NCBI GenBank assembly: GCA_038198775.1
Contig: JBBPZV010000005.1
Location: 1-64,000 of the forward strand
Length of the DNA: 64,000 nt
Reading direction: 5' to 3'
DNA from: JACCYJ01 sp038198775
GTDB taxonomy: Bacteria; Actinomycetota; Actinomycetes; Propionibacteriales; Nocardioidaceae
Of this stretch, positions 57,690-64,000 are shown in pieces (positions within the stretch are counted from its first letter, which is position 1; the number at the start of each line of letters is the position of its first letter). Under the pieces are notes generated by a model. The model had not been told where the DNA came from and ran no database searches. It saw only the letters and a program-made list of their open reading frames with translations. Made by a program: the position numbers and the translations under genes.

Positions 57690-59495
57690 TCAGGACACGC
57701 TTGCCGCCGGGCCGCGCTCGTGGCGGGAGGTTCCCGCAGCGCCCGGGGCCGCGTCAACCCCTGCCTCGCTGCGCTGCGCGGGCGTGATCGGCGTCGGCGC
57801 ACCGGTGAGCGGGTCGGCGCCCGAGGCGGTCTTCGGGAACGCGATGACGTCGCGGATCGAGTCGGCGCCGGCGAGCAGCGCGCAGAGCCGGTCGATGCCG
57901 AGCGCGATGCCGCCGTGTGGTGGCGGTCCGAAGCCGAACGCGTCGAGCAGGAAGCCGAACTGTTCGCGCGCCTCGTGTTCGCTCAGCCCGATGACGTCGA
58001 AGACCGTCCGCTGCATGTCCGAGCGGTGGATCCGGGTCGAACCGCCACCCAGCTCGCTGCCGTTGAGGACGATGTCGTACGCCTGGGACAGCGCCTGCCC
58101 CGGCACCTGCTCGAACGTGTCGGCGTACTCCGGGGTGGGCGCTGTGAACGGGTGGTGCACCGCGGTCCAGCCCGTGCTGCCGTCGGGCCGCCGCACCGGT
58201 TCGAACATCGGCGCCTCCACCACCCAGACGAACTCCCATCTCCCGGGTTCGACCAGCCCGCACCGCTCCCCCACCTCCAGTCGCGCCGCGGCCAGCAGCC
58301 CGAGCGCGTCGCTCCGCGCCCCGGCGGCGAAGAGGACGCAGTCACCAGGGGCCGCTCCGGCGTGGGCGGCGAGTCCGGCCCGCTCGGGCTCGGAGAGGTT
58401 CTTGGCGACCGGCCCGCCCAGCTCCCCGTCGGCGCCGACCAGGACGTACGCCAGCCCCTTGGCGCCGTGCGAGCGGGCCCAGTCCTGCCAGCCGTCGAGC
58501 TGCCGGCGGCTCTGGCTCGCGCCGCCCGGCATCACCACCGCGCCGACATGCCAGCCGTCTCCCTTCGAGGAGAACACGCCGAAGCCGGTGCCGGCGAAGT
58601 AGGCGGTGAAGTCGACCAGCTCGCAGCCGAACCGCAGGTCGGGACGGTCGATGCCGAACCGCCGCATCGCCTCGGCGTAGGTCATCCGCGGGATCGGGGT
58701 CGGGATGTGGTGGCCGGCGAGGTCGGCCCACAGCCGCACCAGCACCTGCTCGGTCAGCGCCAGCACGTCGTCGACGTCGGCGAAGCTCAGCTCGACGTCG
58801 AGCTGGGTGAACTCCGGCTGCCGGTCGGCGCGGGAGTCCTCGTCGCGAAAGCAGCGGGCGATCTGGTAGTAGCGCTCGAGCCCGGCCACCATCAGCAGCT
58901 GCTTGAACAGCTGCGGCGACTGCGGCAGCGCGTACCAGCTGCCGGGCTGGAGCCGGACCGGGACGAGGAAGTCGCGCGCCCCCTCCGGCGTCGACCGGGT
59001 CAGGTAGGGGGTCTCGATGTCGAGCAGGCCGTGCTCGTCCATCACCTGGCGGATGATGTTGGTCGCTGCGGCGCGCAGCCGCAGGTTGGCCGCCATCTCG
59101 GCCCGACGCAGGTCGAGGTAGCGGTAGCGCAGCCTCAGCTCCTCGCTGACCGGCGTCGTCTCGTGCTCCTCGACCGGGAACGGCAGGGGTGCCGACTCCG
59201 ACAGCACCTCGACGACGGTCGCGATCACCTCGACGTCGCCGGTGGGCAGCGCCGGGTTCTCGTTGCCGGCCGGTCGGGCGGTGACCTCGCCGCTCAGCGC
59301 CAGGCAGTACTCCGAGCGCAGCGGCCGCGCGACCTCCTCGTCCCGGATCACCACCTGCACGACGCCGCTGGCGTCGCGCAGGTCGACGAACGCCACCCCG
59401 CCGTGGTCGCGGCGGCGCGCCACCCAGCCGGCAAGGGTCACCGCGGCGCCGATGTGCTCGGCGCGCAGGGTCCCGGCGTCGTGGGTGCGGATCAC
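57690..59495 (-). CDS. aspS: aspartate--tRNA ligase
   Basis: Class II synthetase of the bacterial type, 601 residues. An OB-fold anticodon domain (about 1-110), catalytic motif 2 (FRDEDSRADRQPEFTQLD, near 220), a GAD insertion domain, and motif 3 GGIALGIDRL near 540. GTG at 59495 overlaps the hisS stop (GTGA). The last 35 residues are a low-complexity tail. Confidence 0.97.
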   Translation of the reverse strand: MIRTHDAGTLRAEHIGAAVTLAGWVARRRDHGGVAFVDLRDASGVVQVVIRDEEVARPLRSEYCLALSGEVTARPAGNENPALPTGDVEVIATVVEVLSESAPLPFPVEEHETTPVSEELRLRYRYLDLRRAEMAANLRLRAAATNIIRQVMDEHGLLDIETPYLTRSTPEGARDFLVPVRLQPGSWYALPQSPQLFKQLLMVAGLERYYQIARCFRDEDSRADRQPEFTQLDVELSFADVDDVLALTEQVLVRLWADLAGHHIPTPIPRMTYAEAMRRFGIDRPDLRFGCELVDFTAYFAGTGFGVFSSKGDGWHVGAVVMPGGASQSRRQLDGWQDWARSHGAKGLAYVLVGADGELGGPVAKNLSEPERAGLAAHAGAAPGDCVLFAAGARSDALGLLAAARLEVGERCGLVEPGRWEFVWVVEAPMFEPVRRPDGSTGWTAVHHPFTAPTPEYADTFEQVPGQALSQAYDIVLNGSELGGGSTRIHRSDMQRTVFDVIGLSEHEAREQFGFLLDAFGFGPPPHGGIALGIDRLCALLAGADSIRDVIAFPKTASGADPLTGAPTPITPAQRSEAGVDAAPGAAGTSRHERGPAASVS

Positions 59496-60826
59496 GAGGG
59501 CTCCTGGGTCACGAGACGCGGTCGGAGGTCGGCGGCGGGCGGCGACCAGCTCATGGCGTCGGCCGGCGTCTGGTCACCGGAGCGGATGTCCTTGACCTGG
59601 TCCGGTTGGCCAGGAAACCACACGTACGGGATCCCCCGCCGGTCGGCGTAGCGCAGCTGCCGGCCGTACCGGTCGGGGCGAGGCGCCAGCTCGGTCGCGA
59701 TGCCGCGCGCCCGCAGCTGCCGTGCGATCTCCCGGCAGGCCGGTCGCGCGTCCTCGTCGGGCAGCGCCACCAGCACGCACGAGGGGACGGCCCGGTCGGT
59801 GTCGAGCAGCCCGCGTCCGATCAACGGGGCCAACAGCCGGGTTACGCCGAGTGAGACCCCCACTCCCGGGTAGGTGGTGCGGCCGTCGCTGGCCAGCGCG
59901 TCGTAACGGCCGCCGGCGCAGACCGACATGGTGCCGTGGGCGGCGGTGAAGCCCTCGAAGACGATGCCGGTGTAGTAGTCGAGGCCGCGCGCGATCTTGA
60001 GGTCGGCGACCACCGCGAAGCGCTCGGAGCTGGCGGGGGCCGCGGCCTCGAGCGCGGCGGTGAGGTCGCTCAGTCCCGCGTCGAGCAGCGGGTCGCGGAC
60101 CCCGAGCGCCAGCACCTCGTCGGCGAATCCGGCGTCGCTGCCCCGGACCCGCGCCAGCGCCAGGCACTGCTCGGTCTGCGCTGGGTCCAGACCGAGAGCG
60201 CCGAGCATCTCCCGTACGGCGGCCTCGCCGGCCTTGTCGAGCTTGTCGATGCTGGCCATGACCGCTGCGGGGTCGGCGATGCCCACGCCGCGGTAGAACC
60301 CTTCGACCAGCCGGCGGTTGCTGACCCGCAGCTCCACCGGCGGCAGCGGCAACCGGCTCAGCGCCTCTGCCATCACCACGGTCACCTCGGCGTCGGCGTC
60401 GGCGGGCAGCTCGTTCTCGCCGATCACGTCCACGTCGGCCTGGGTGAACTCGCGGTAGCGGCCCTCCTGGGGCCGCTCGCCACGCCAGCAGCGGGAGATC
60501 TCGTAGCGCCGGAAGGGGAACTGCAACCGGCCCGCGTTCTCTCGCACGTAGCGCGCCAACGGCACCGTGAGGTCGAAGTGGAGCCCCACGCCGGAGTCGG
60601 CGTCACCGCCTTCGGCGTGCAGCCGGCGCAGCACGTACACCTCGTTGGAGGTCTCGCCCTTGCGGAGCAGCTCGTCCAGGGGTTCGACCGAACGGGTGGC
60701 GAGCGAGGCGTACCCGTGCAGCTCGAAGGTCTCCCGGAGCGAGTCGACGACGCGCTGCTCGGCGGCGCGTTGGCTGGGCAGGAACTCCGGGAAGCCCGAC
60801 AGCGGTCGGGGACGTGCCACGCTCAT
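59492..60826 (-). CDS. hisS: histidine--tRNA ligase
   Basis: Class II synthetase, 444 residues. Motif 2 is FRRYEISRCWRGERPQEGRYREFTQADVD, the histidine-specific loop is KIARGLDYYTGIVFE, and the C-terminal anticodon domain runs from about 340. ATG at 60826 overlaps the hydrolase stop (ATGA). The hydrolase-hisS-aspS trio is a common actinobacterial set. Confidence 0.97.
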   Translation of the reverse strand: MSVARPRPLSGFPEFLPSQRAAEQRVVDSLRETFELHGYASLATRSVEPLDELLRKGETSNEVYVLRRLHAEGGDADSGVGLHFDLTVPLARYVRENAGRLQFPFRRYEISRCWRGERPQEGRYREFTQADVDVIGENELPADADAEVTVVMAEALSRLPLPPVELRVSNRRLVEGFYRGVGIADPAAVMASIDKLDKAGEAAVREMLGALGLDPAQTEQCLALARVRGSDAGFADEVLALGVRDPLLDAGLSDLTAALEAAAPASSERFAVVADLKIARGLDYYTGIVFEGFTAAHGTMSVCAGGRYDALASDGRTTYPGVGVSLGVTRLLAPLIGRGLLDTDRAVPSCVLVALPDEDARPACREIARQLRARGIATELAPRPDRYGRQLRYADRRGIPYVWFPGQPDQVKDIRSGDQTPADAMSWSPPAADLRPRLVTQEPS

Positions 60827-61500
60827 CGCCCCCGCGCTGCGCCGGCGAGCGCGCGGGCGGTCAGATAGGGGTTGGAGGCCCGCTCGGCCCCGATCGTGGT
60901 GCTCGGCCCGTGACCGGGCAGCACCACGGTGTCGTCCCCGAGCGGAAGGACCTTGTCGGCAAGCGTGCGCCGCATCGTCGCGGAGTCGCCTCCGGGCAGG
61001 TCGGTGCGCCCGATGGACCCGGCGAAGAGGACGTCGCCGGAGAAGACCGTGTCGGTGGTGGAGAACATGACTGAGCCGGCGGTGTGCCCCGGGGCGTGGT
61101 CGACGCGCAGCCGCACTCCGGCGAGCTCGACCGTCGTCGAGTCCGTGAGCTCGCGCAGCTCGTCGGGCTCGGCGAAGGAGTAGCCGGCGCCGGCCAGCAT
61201 TCCGGCGACCTCGGGCGATATGCCCGCGGCCGGGTCGGTGAGCAGGTGCCGGTCGGCCGGGTGCAGGTAGGCGGGCGAATCGTAGCTGCCGGCGAGCGGC
61301 ACCACGCTCCAGACGTGGTCGACGTGGCCGTGGGTGAGCAGCAGCGACACCGGTTTGAGACGGTGCTCGGCGACGACGTCGGTGATCCCGGCTGCGGCGC
61401 CCATGCCCGGGTCGATGATCAGGCACTCGGTGCCTGGTGCGGTGGCCACCACATAGCAGTTGGTCCCCCACGGCCCCGCCGGAAACCCCACAACCCACAC
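60823..61500 (-). CDS. metallo-beta-lactamase-fold hydrolase (glyoxalase II-like)
   Basis: Zinc hydrolase of 225 residues with the THGHVDH metal motif near 56-62, a second His in HAPGHTAGSV and the final HGPSTTIGAER. It resembles the glyoxalase II-like proteins next to hisS; the natural substrate is not known. GTG at 61500 is supported by TAGCCT exactly six bases upstream (leaderless); another GTG at 61491 is possible. Confidence 0.88.
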   Translation of the reverse strand: MWVVGFPAGPWGTNCYVVATAPGTECLIIDPGMGAAAGITDVVAEHRLKPVSLLLTHGHVDHVWSVVPLAGSYDSPAYLHPADRHLLTDPAAGISPEVAGMLAGAGYSFAEPDELRELTDSTTVELAGVRLRVDHAPGHTAGSVMFSTTDTVFSGDVLFAGSIGRTDLPGGDSATMRRTLADKVLPLGDDTVVLPGHGPSTTIGAERASNPYLTARALAGAARGR

Positions 61501-61506
61501 CCCCCC

Positions 61507-61512
61507 AGGCTA
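61507..61512 (-). promoter_or_regulatory. -10 box of the hydrolase-hisS-aspS operon
   Basis: TAGCCT on the minus strand lies six G bases before the GTG at 61500. The first 22-bp repeat unit begins 2 bp upstream, so the repeats occupy the spacer and -35 region of this promoter. Confidence 0.45.
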
Positions 61513-61513
61513 T

Positions 61514-61579
61514 CGACCATCCGAGACTTCCCGCCCGACCATCCGTGACTTCCGGTCCGACGATCCGTGAGTTTCGGCC
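61514..61579 (+). repeat. 22-bp tandem repeat array A (3 units)
   Basis: Three contiguous 22-bp units start with CGACCATCCGAGACTT, CGACCATCCGTGACTT and CGACGATCCGTGAGTT. They fill the divergent promoter region between the hydrolase and the plus-strand stub gene. The same unit recurs in array B at 63043-63086. The 22-bp period is close to two helical turns. Confidence 0.85.
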
Positions 61580-61591
61580 GTCCCACTCTCC

Positions 61592-61597
61592 TACAAT
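61592..61597 (+). promoter_or_regulatory. -10 box of the stub-DUF349 operon
   Basis: TACAAT matches five of six consensus bases and lies 59 bp before the GTG at 61656. The -35 position falls at GAGTTT in the last tandem-repeat unit and is not consensus. Confidence 0.45.
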
Positions 61598-61655
61598 GGG
61601 CGTCCTGCGCCGCCCTTCCCCGTACGCCGGGGGGACCGAGGTCACGGAGGCTCGC

Positions 61656-61832
61656 GTGGTCAGCAGCAAGCAGCGTCGACGTCTGCTGGCGCGCGAGCAC
61701 TACCTGAGGCAGCAACGTCGCCGGTCCGAGCAGCTGCGGCGGGCACGGCGCCGCCGGATCGTGTTCGGCGTCCTCATCGGCTGCTTGATGGCGGTCGGTC
61801 TCGCCCTGCTCGTGGTACGAGGACTGTTGTGA
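61656..61832 (+). CDS. 58-residue membrane protein like the N-terminal anchor of actinobacterial cyclophilin
   Basis: The protein opens VVSSKQRRRLLAREHYLRQQ, has a second Arg-rich stretch and ends with one membrane segment (about 35-56). Membrane-bound peptidyl-prolyl isomerases at this locus in actinobacteria begin with this SSKQRRR pattern, followed by a cyclophilin domain; here the protein stops after the membrane segment. It could be a truncated relic or a separate small protein. GTG at 61656 has GGAGG five bases upstream, and the stop overlaps the next gene (GTGA). Confidence 0.75.
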   Translation: MVSSKQRRRLLAREHYLRQQRRRSEQLRRARRRRIVFGVLIGCLMAVGLALLVVRGLL

Positions 61833-63055
61833 CCGAGGCTGCCACCTGGGGGCGCGTCGACTCCGATGGCACCGTCTACGTCCGAGCCGGCGGGGGCGAG
61901 CGACCCGTCGGCCAGTGGACGGACGGTGACAGCGAGGAGGCGATGGCCTTCTTCACCCGTCGCTTCGAAGGCCTCGCCGTCGAGGTCGACCTGCTCGAAC
62001 GTCGGGTTCGCGGCGGTCTGCTCGCGCCGGCCGATGCCACAAAGTCGCTGGCGGCGCTGCGTACGACGGTGCTTGGAGCTCCTGCGGTTGGCGACCTCGA
62101 CGCGCTCGTACGCCGGCTGGACGAGCTGCAACCCGTCCTCGTCGCGCAGCGAGAACAGCGCAAAGCCGCACGAGCGCAACGGCTCGAAGAGGCCGCGGCG
62201 GCCAAGGAGAAGATCTGCGCCGAGGCCGAGAGCATCGCCGAGCGTCGGGAGTGGCGCAGCGGTTCGCGACGGCTCCAGGAGCTGGTGACGCAGTGGCAGG
62301 CCCTGCCGCGCCTCGACAGAACGCTCGACGATTCCCTGTGGCGACGCTTCTCGACGGCTCGCACCGCCTATACCCGGGCTCGCAAACAGCATTTCGCCGA
62401 CCAGGACGCGAAGCGGGCCGTGGCTGGAGTACGCAAGGAGCAGCTGCTCGCCGAGGCGGAGGAGCTGGTCGGGTCACGAGACTGGGCGCGTACGACGCGT
62501 ACGTTCCGCGAGCTGATGAGCCAGTGGAAGGCCGCCGGTCCCGCCCCACGTGAGGTCGAGGCCGACCTGTGGGCGCGCTTTCGGGCAGCGCAGGACGCCT
62601 TCTTCGCCGCGCGCGACGCGGACAGGCTGGCGAGGGACGAGGATCGCCGAACCAACGCCGAGGTGAAGCGGACCATCCTGAGCGAAGCCGAGGCGCTGTT
62701 GCCGGTGAAGGACCCGGCGTCGGCCCGGGGGGCATTGCGGGGCCTGCGGGAGCGGTGGGCGGCGGCCGGGCAGGTGCCCCGCGACCAGATGCGCCCGCTC
62801 GAGGCGAGGATGAGTGCCGTCGAGGAGGCCGTTCGTGCGGCCGAGGAACGGCGCTGGGTTCGCTCGAACCCGGAGACCCAGGCCCGAGCGGCCGATGGGG
62901 CCGCCCAGCTCGAGTCGGCGCTGTCTTCGTTGCGCTCCCGACGCGACGAGGCGGTGGCGGTCGGCGACCAACGTGGTGCGGATGACCTGGAAGCCGCCAT
63001 TGCGGCCCGGGAGTCCTGGCTCGCGCCGATCCGCGCCTACCTCGACGATCCGTGA
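61829..63055 (+). CDS. DUF349 domain protein
   Basis: Cytoplasmic helical protein of 408 residues with repeated DUF349 modules from about 110 (EWRSGSRRLQELVTQWQAL, DWARTTRTFRELMSQWKAAG, ARGALRGLRERWAAAGQVP). Such proteins are linked to ribosome or stress functions in some bacteria but have no settled role. It commonly lies beside ppi and relA. GTG at 61829 overlaps the stub stop. The stop codon TGA lies inside the first unit of repeat array B. Confidence 0.88.
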   Translation: MTEAATWGRVDSDGTVYVRAGGGERPVGQWTDGDSEEAMAFFTRRFEGLAVEVDLLERRVRGGLLAPADATKSLAALRTTVLGAPAVGDLDALVRRLDELQPVLVAQREQRKAARAQRLEEAAAAKEKICAEAESIAERREWRSGSRRLQELVTQWQALPRLDRTLDDSLWRRFSTARTAYTRARKQHFADQDAKRAVAGVRKEQLLAEAEELVGSRDWARTTRTFRELMSQWKAAGPAPREVEADLWARFRAAQDAFFAARDADRLARDEDRRTNAEVKRTILSEAEALLPVKDPASARGALRGLRERWAAAGQVPRDQMRPLEARMSAVEEAVRAAEERRWVRSNPETQARAADGAAQLESALSSLRSRRDEAVAVGDQRGADDLEAAIAARESWLAPIRAYLDDP

Positions 63056-63086
63056 GTTGTCGCCCGACCATCCGTGAGTTCTGGGC
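63043..63086 (+). repeat. 22-bp tandem repeat array B (2 units)
   Basis: Two units, starting CGACGATCCGTGAGTT and CGACCATCCGTGAGTT, in the same orientation and period as array A. The first overlaps the DUF349 stop codon; the array ends 76 bp before the next gene. Confidence 0.8.
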
Positions 63087-63088
63087 GC

Positions 63089-63125
63089 CGTCATCCACAG
63101 CGATGGCCGCCAGTTGTGGATGACG
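63089..63125. repeat. 11-bp inverted repeat with DnaA-box-like arms
   Basis: CGTCATCCACA (63089-63099) and TGTGGATGACG (63115-63125) are perfect complements around 15 nt. Each arm contains TCATCCACA, one base from a DnaA box. It could act as terminator for the DUF349 gene or as an operator for the downstream gene. Confidence 0.5.
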
Positions 63126-63161
63126 CCCGACGAGCCCCCCGAAGTCGCGCACCCTGAGGGC

Positions 63162-64000
63162 ATGTCGGACCTCCTCCATGACGGACTGCCGTTCACGTGT
63201 CTACAGCTGCCGATGCTGGGCCTCAGCCCTTCCCGGCTGCGAAGACTCGTCCGCGAACACCGCGTCCGCCGCATCTTCCGAGGCGTCTACGTCGACGCCG
63301 CCGTGGCCGACGGGCGGGAGGTACGCATTCGGGCCTTGCAGCTGGTCGTACCGCGTGATGGCGTGCTGTTCGGTTGTACGGCGACCTGGGCGCTGGAGGT
63401 CGACACCTTTGGACCTGCGGATCGCTTCGACCTCGTCCCCGCCTGCGTGGTGCCGCACGGGGGCACCCGCTGCACTGTGCTCGGCGTCCGCTGCGTGGAG
63501 GGTTACCTTCCGCCGTCGGAGGTCATGGAGGTCGCCGGCCTGCGGATGACGGTGCCAGTCCGGACCGCGTCCGACCTGCTACGCCGCCTGCACCGCCCGT
63601 ACGCGCTGGCTGCCGCTGACGGCTTGGCACACGCCGGGCTGGTGACGCCGGCCCAGGTGGAGGCGTACGTCTGCAAGCTGCACCGCTACCCCGGGGTCGT
63701 CCAGGCGCGCGAGCTGGCGGTGCTCATCGAGCCTCGCGCCGAATCGGCCGGTGAGTCGTGGCAGCGCCTGCGACTCATCGACGCCGGCTTCCCGCGACCC
63801 GAGCCGCAGTACGTCGTCACGGACAGCCGCGATCGCGAGGTCGCTCGGCTCGACCATGCGTATCCGAGGGTGCGGCTGGGCATCGAGTACGACGGGCAGG
63901 AGTTCCACAGCGAGGACGAGGACCGAGCTCACGATCGCGGCCGCCGTGGCTTCGTAGTTGACGTCCTGCAATGGCGCATCCTGGTCAGCCGCAAGCACGA
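63162..64000 (+). CDS. AbiEi/DUF559-like protein, partial at the window end
   Basis: The 279 visible codons run off the window. Residues 1-60 have a short winged-helix-like region (LSPSRLRRLVREHRVRRIFRGVYVD) like AbiEi antitoxin-type proteins. A C-terminal part has SAGESWQRLRLIDAGFP and then VRLGIEYDGQEFHS, the pattern of DUF559/very-short-patch-repair-like nuclease domains. Codon use differs from the neighbours (AGA, CTA, TTT, GGT, ATT). ATG at 63162 has GAGGG upstream. Function and completeness are unknown. Confidence 0.7.
   Translation, partial: MSDLLHDGLPFTCLQLPMLGLSPSRLRRLVREHRVRRIFRGVYVDAAVADGREVRIRALQLVVPRDGVLFGCTATWALEVDTFGPADRFDLVPACVVPHGGTRCTVLGVRCVEGYLPPSEVMEVAGLRMTVPVRTASDLLRRLHRPYALAAADGLAHAGLVTPAQVEAYVCKLHRYPGVVQARELAVLIEPRAESAGESWQRLRLIDAGFPRPEPQYVVTDSRDREVARLDHAYPRVRLGIEYDGQEFHSEDEDRAHDRGRRGFVVDVLQWRILVSRKH

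Noticed and set aside
61514..61579. CRISPR array
   Set aside because: The 22-bp units are directly adjacent with no spacers, and no cas genes are present.
63089..63125. Replication origin
   Set aside because: Only two DnaA-box-like sites in one hairpin, no AT-rich stretch, and no dnaA, dnaN or gyr genes nearby.

Overview
The window is a GC-rich chromosomal segment with GTG starts in about half of the genes. Gene order and family features point to an actinobacterium: a PriA without helicase motifs, an actinobacterial integration host factor (mihF), BldD, FMN-riboswitch-controlled RibM, and pheST next to arg genes. It most resembles the Nocardioidaceae/Propionibacteriales, but that placement is an inference from synteny and not from a search. 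Nearly everything is housekeeping. No transposase, integrase, tRNA or CRISPR array was seen.

Layout. 1-505: 5' end of a 16S rRNA gene on the minus strand, with its leader and promoter. 579-10341 (minus): pheS-pheT-argF-argR-argG-argH-mpg-tyrS; the argCJBD genes usual in this neighbourhood are absent between pheT and argF. 10377-13739 (minus): PAS histidine kinase, 23S-type SpoU methyltransferase, rplT, rpmI, and infC with an ATC start. 13950-16400: SseB-like protein, then a plus-strand trio (small membrane protein, P-loop kinase, aldose epimerase). 16408-26343 (minus): PH-like membrane protein, ribM under an FMN riboswitch, rpe, rsmB, fmt, def, priA, metK, coaBC. 26348-37725 (minus): rpoZ, gmk, mihF, then the full pyrimidine operon pyrR-pyrB-pyrC-carA-carB-pyrK-pyrD-pyrF, with a PyrR-binding RNA loop over the pyrR ribosome-binding site. 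37936-38436 (plus): bldD. 38446-49977 (minus): nusB, efp, pepQ, aroB, aroK, aroC, a prepilin peptidase, aroE, mltG, ruvX, alaS and two small membrane proteins. 50135-57597 (minus): rarA, preceded by a five-gene peptide ABC transporter. 57690-61500 (minus): aspS, hisS and a metallo-beta-lactamase-fold hydrolase. 61656-64000 (plus): a 58-residue membrane stub, a DUF349 protein, and a partial AbiEi/DUF559-like gene with untypical codon use.

The genes are tightly packed. Most operon neighbours overlap by the 4-nt ATGA/GTGA arrangement or by TGATG, so translational coupling is the main organisational theme. Several genes at operon heads have a TAnnnT-like -10 box 6-8 nt before the start codon and no Shine-Dalgarno sequence, the signature of leaderless mRNAs.

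The least expected items are non-coding. Two copies of an 80-bp structured intergenic repeat (24955-25034 and 50044-50122) share 35 of their first 40 bases and show paired base changes in both stems. Two arrays of a 22-bp tandem repeat (61514-61579 and 63043-63086) flank the stub/DUF349 pair. Other points of interest are a probable CTG start for rarA, the missing argCJBD block, and a possible gene remnant behind pyrF.
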